In this document: piece by piece, positions 61,108 to 64,000 of the stretch | Layout: the number at the start of each line of letters is the position of its first letter | How positions within the stretch are numbered: position 1 is the first letter of the stretch | Assembly: GCF_004664715.2 (NCBI RefSeq) | Contig: NC_051084.1 | Span: 57,469,334 to 57,533,333 of the forward strand | DNA length: 64,000 nt | Source of the DNA: Peromyscus leucopus | Taxonomy: Eukaryota; Chordata; Mammalia; Rodentia; Cricetidae | Direction of reading: 5' to 3' | Program-made: the position numbers and the translations under genes | The notes under the pieces: model-generated | Told to the model about the DNA's origin: nothing | The model's input: only the letters and a program-made list of their open reading frames with translations | Databases searched by the model: none

Positions 61108-61626
61108 TGTGGTGGTATTGTGTTCCCCAAAATATCGTGTACCTTAATAAACTTATCTGGGGTCAGAGAACAGAAAAGCCACTAGTTAGGCAGTGGTAGC
61201 ACACGCCTTCAATCCTAGTATTCCAGAGACAGAAATCCCTCTAGATCTCTATGAGTTCAAGGCCACATTGGAAACAGCCAAGCATGGTGACACACGCCTT
61301 TAATCCCAGAAAGCCAGCCTTTAATCCCAGAGAGTGGTGGTAGAAAGCAGAAAGATATATAAGGCGTGAGGACCAGAAACTAGCTGCATTTGGCTGGTTA
61401 AGCATGTGGCTGGTTAAGCTTCAGGCTTTCAAGCAGCACAGTTCAGCTGAGATTCATTCTGGATGAGGACACAGAAGCTTCCAGTCTGAGGAAACAGGAC
61501 CAGCTGAGGAATTGGCAAGGTGAGATAGCTGTGGCTTGTTCTGTCTCTCTGATCTACCAGCATTGACCCCAATAACTGGCCTCGGGTTTGATTTTATTAA
61601 TAAGAACTTTTAAGATTCCTGCTACA
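61108..61626 (+). mobile_element. Solo LTR of the B1-containing family, copy 3
   Basis: A 519-bp unit starts TGTGGTGGTATTGTGTTCCC and ends CCTGCTACA, with an exact 6-bp duplication TAATTT (61102-61107 and 61627-61632). It has the same B1-like segment, with an extra cctttaatcccagaaagccag repeat unit and a doubled tggctggttaagc unit, which explain its greater length. The tatataag box is kept as atatataag. Confidence 0.82.
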
Positions 61627-64000
61627 TAATTTAGTCCATTTTCTTACTTCAAGGCAGGAAGATATATGCAACACCCCATGAAGCAATGGGCACTTCTAGA
61701 TAACCCCAAGATGAAACTCTTTTACCCTGAGTGGTTTCACAATTTAGTCAAGATCTCTTTCCCCCAAGCAGCTTCTAGGAATGCATGATCTTTTAGAACA
61801 GTCATCCTCTCTTTTGCTTTGTCTACAAAGGAGAGGATTGGCAAATGAAGGAACCAAAGAAAGGATGATAGTAATGAGGAAGGAACAAAGTAGAAAAGAG
61901 ATTTGAAGGGACTTAGTCCTACTGGACCTTTAAGGCATTCCTGGCTCCATCAGCTATTAAGGATGTTCAAACAGCCTGCCATGCTTGGGATGGTTGTGAA
62001 TTCTCATATTCACCTAACTGATGTGTCCTGGAACCAAATTTGTGTGTTCGGAAGCTCTATGTATGTTGACTTACAATGGCCCTGTAATTACTAGACTTTT
62101 AACACTCCATTGAACCATCTCCTCCTCCTATACGTGAAGTCAGAAGACAAACAATGGTAGTGCAAACTCAGGAACTTATACAAGTCGCATCATTTCATAC
62201 CATTATAGTCAGGCCTCCGTTGAAGCCTTTTCCAGCCTATGTAGCTCTCTCTGTAGAATTCAATGATCCCTTTCAGCTGTTTCACAGTTCAGCATTCACT
62301 TGAGCCACAGAATATATGAGGCTCTTTCTCTTAAGAGAGTCTGTACACTACTCCCATTGCCAGACCCAACACACAGGAAGTTGAGCAGCTTGTGGGCACT
62401 GGCCCTGTCCACTGGCCACTAACTCACTGCCTGCTTGTAGCTGGGTCCTGCAACCATTCCACACGGAAGGACATACCTGTTGAAGGGCCTACCACATATT
62501 CATAAATGAGAATGAGAACATGGTCAAGCTGGGAGTGCCTTAGGATAATAACAGAAGTTAGTAAGAAAGCCAATTACAAATGAATACTGAATGTCCCGGA
62601 AATTCAATTGATTACACACTGAAAAATAACACTATGCAATTGGTAGCTAGATAGTTTGCCAATGCTTAAACTTGGCGATTTTTGTTCAAGTGCTTGACCA
62701 TTAACATATTTTTTAAAAGGGGAGAAGGATTCCATCTGTTCAAAACTTAACAGCAAATGAACTAGCATTTTGAATTCCTGTCAGAGTTGGTATTATTGGA
62801 TTTTCCAACACACTGAGCAGTCCCAGAAATCTCTTTTAAACACTGCTCTTGTCTAAAATAGATGAGTTCACTCTGGACTTGCTGTGGCAGAATCCATAGT
62901 GATGAATCTTTCCTTTGATGGTTGGTTGTTCAGGGCCCCACAGCACCTCCAGACTTTCAACTATTTGCTTCTGTCTACAAAATAAATTCCAAGTTGAGGA
63001 GTTTGCTACTCCAAGACCCTGATACTTTGGCTCTGTTCATCATCTACATGTTTTTGTTTCTGCTCCTTTCTTTCTCATGCCAATTAGAATGAATAAAAGT
63101 GACTGTTACCATGGTTTGCCATCTCAGCAGTCCGGGTTTTGATATCCTGTATAACCACCCAGCCTCAACCACACATATTCCTACCAAGCCTACTTTTCTG
63201 TGCCATATTGAATGCCACTGTTCTAGGAAACGATGATGTGCTTCACACAGATAAGCCATCCCTGGACTTCCCTTTGATCTCCTGTATCACTTTTACTGGT
63301 ACACAGACGTGAAACAGACAAGGAGGAAGTGGGTAAAAGAAGAAGATCATAGAAGGCGAAATTATGATCAACATACATTATTTGCTCAATAGAACCATTC
63401 CTTTGTGAAATTATTTTACACGAACTCAAAGTATGTAACTTTCTTTTGATTATAATCACCTTCCATAATAAATATACTTATTACATAATAGGCATGGATT
63501 TAGTTCCTCACCGACACTTAAAAACTGTTTTCAAGTACACAAAGAAGGTATTGATTCACACATGGCATTAACATCTTTACCACACAATACAAAGGCTATC
63601 TCTGTTATGAAAGTATTCAAATTCAGGGTTTAGGTAGAAGGAATGCGTTGCTCAAGGTCACATTCATATTGTGAGAGGAACTGGTATGTGGACGTATGTG
63701 TATCGGACTTTTAATCTTGGGTTCGCTAGTGGACCGTTCTGCATTTCCAGATGGGATTTATTATTTTTGCCTTTGGACCTAATATAATAGGCAGGCAAAA
63801 GCATCTGGTAAAGAGTACTGGTTGAAGGAAACAGGGCTGAGACATGACATTTTTAGCATGTAAAGCTGAATAATCTCCTTCACCTATCCTAAAAGTTCAC
63901 ACTTCGTTAGATCTTTACTATTAGGTATTTCTCTTTGATTTCTTCGTAAGACTAATTCCAGAAAACATCTAATGTACTCAGTATTTTAGGGTTTAATCTA

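Larger units (their letters stand above)
58899..64000 (+). other. Adgrb3: Last (partial) intron
   Basis: It includes an A-rich stretch (58980-59026), the two exon-like segments at 59453 and 59662, a (GATA)n tract, and a solo LTR (61108-61626). Between 60010 and 61100 and from 61640 to the end I see only unique sequence. The canonical final exon encoding ENPAP...QTEV is not found, so it lies beyond 64000. Confidence 0.8.

Noticed and set aside
63044..63459. Minus-strand frames near the end of the window
   Set aside because: No recognisable product; considered as a possible final exon region but neither strand gives the expected C-terminal sequence.

Overview
This is a mammalian, specifically rodent, genomic window that lies inside one large multi-exon gene on the + strand. 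Eleven short exons with GT/AG borders and matching phases spell out a continuous 522-codon stretch (1566 nt). I recognise it as adhesion G-protein-coupled receptor B3 (ADGRB3/BAI3), from transmembrane helix 3 to close to the C terminus. The rest, about 97% of the window, is intron and interspersed repeat. B1, B2, B3, B4/ID SINEs and rodent L1 identify a muroid rodent. The form of the B1 copies, and three copies of one B1-containing solo LTR, point to a cricetid (hamster, vole or deer-mouse group). That last step is inference.

Layout: 1-9098 is the end of a large intron with a twin-primed L1, a B1, a solo LTR and a GAA tract. Exons at 9099-9249, 11766-11835, 14157-14223, 16515-16600, 21593-21691 and 21991-22162 encode TM3 to TM7 with their loops. 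Exons at 32478-32573, 35391-35430, 39257-39900, 49972-50007 and 58794-58898 encode most of the cytoplasmic tail, including a 644-nt exon, a 36-nt exon and the exon with the RKR helix known to bind ELMO. From 58899 to the end is the last intron. The final coding exon with the PDZ-binding C terminus is not here, and the TM1-TM2 and extracellular exons lie upstream.

The gene encodes a neuronal and muscle adhesion GPCR. Through its 7TM core and tail it connects extracellular C1q-like ligands to ELMO/DOCK-Rac signalling at the plasma membrane. There is no operon, CRISPR array, RNA gene or second protein-coding gene that I can support.

The points most worth a second look are: (1) an unannotated-looking 78-nt, phase 0-0 exon-like segment at 59453-59530, just after the ELMO-binding exon, with a second exon-like segment at 59662-59720; (2) the 36-nt in-frame exon on the other side of that helix; (3) three solo LTRs of one family that carry a captured B1 fragment and have 6-bp target duplications; and (4) a textbook inverted (twin-primed) L1 with its 13-bp target duplication intact.
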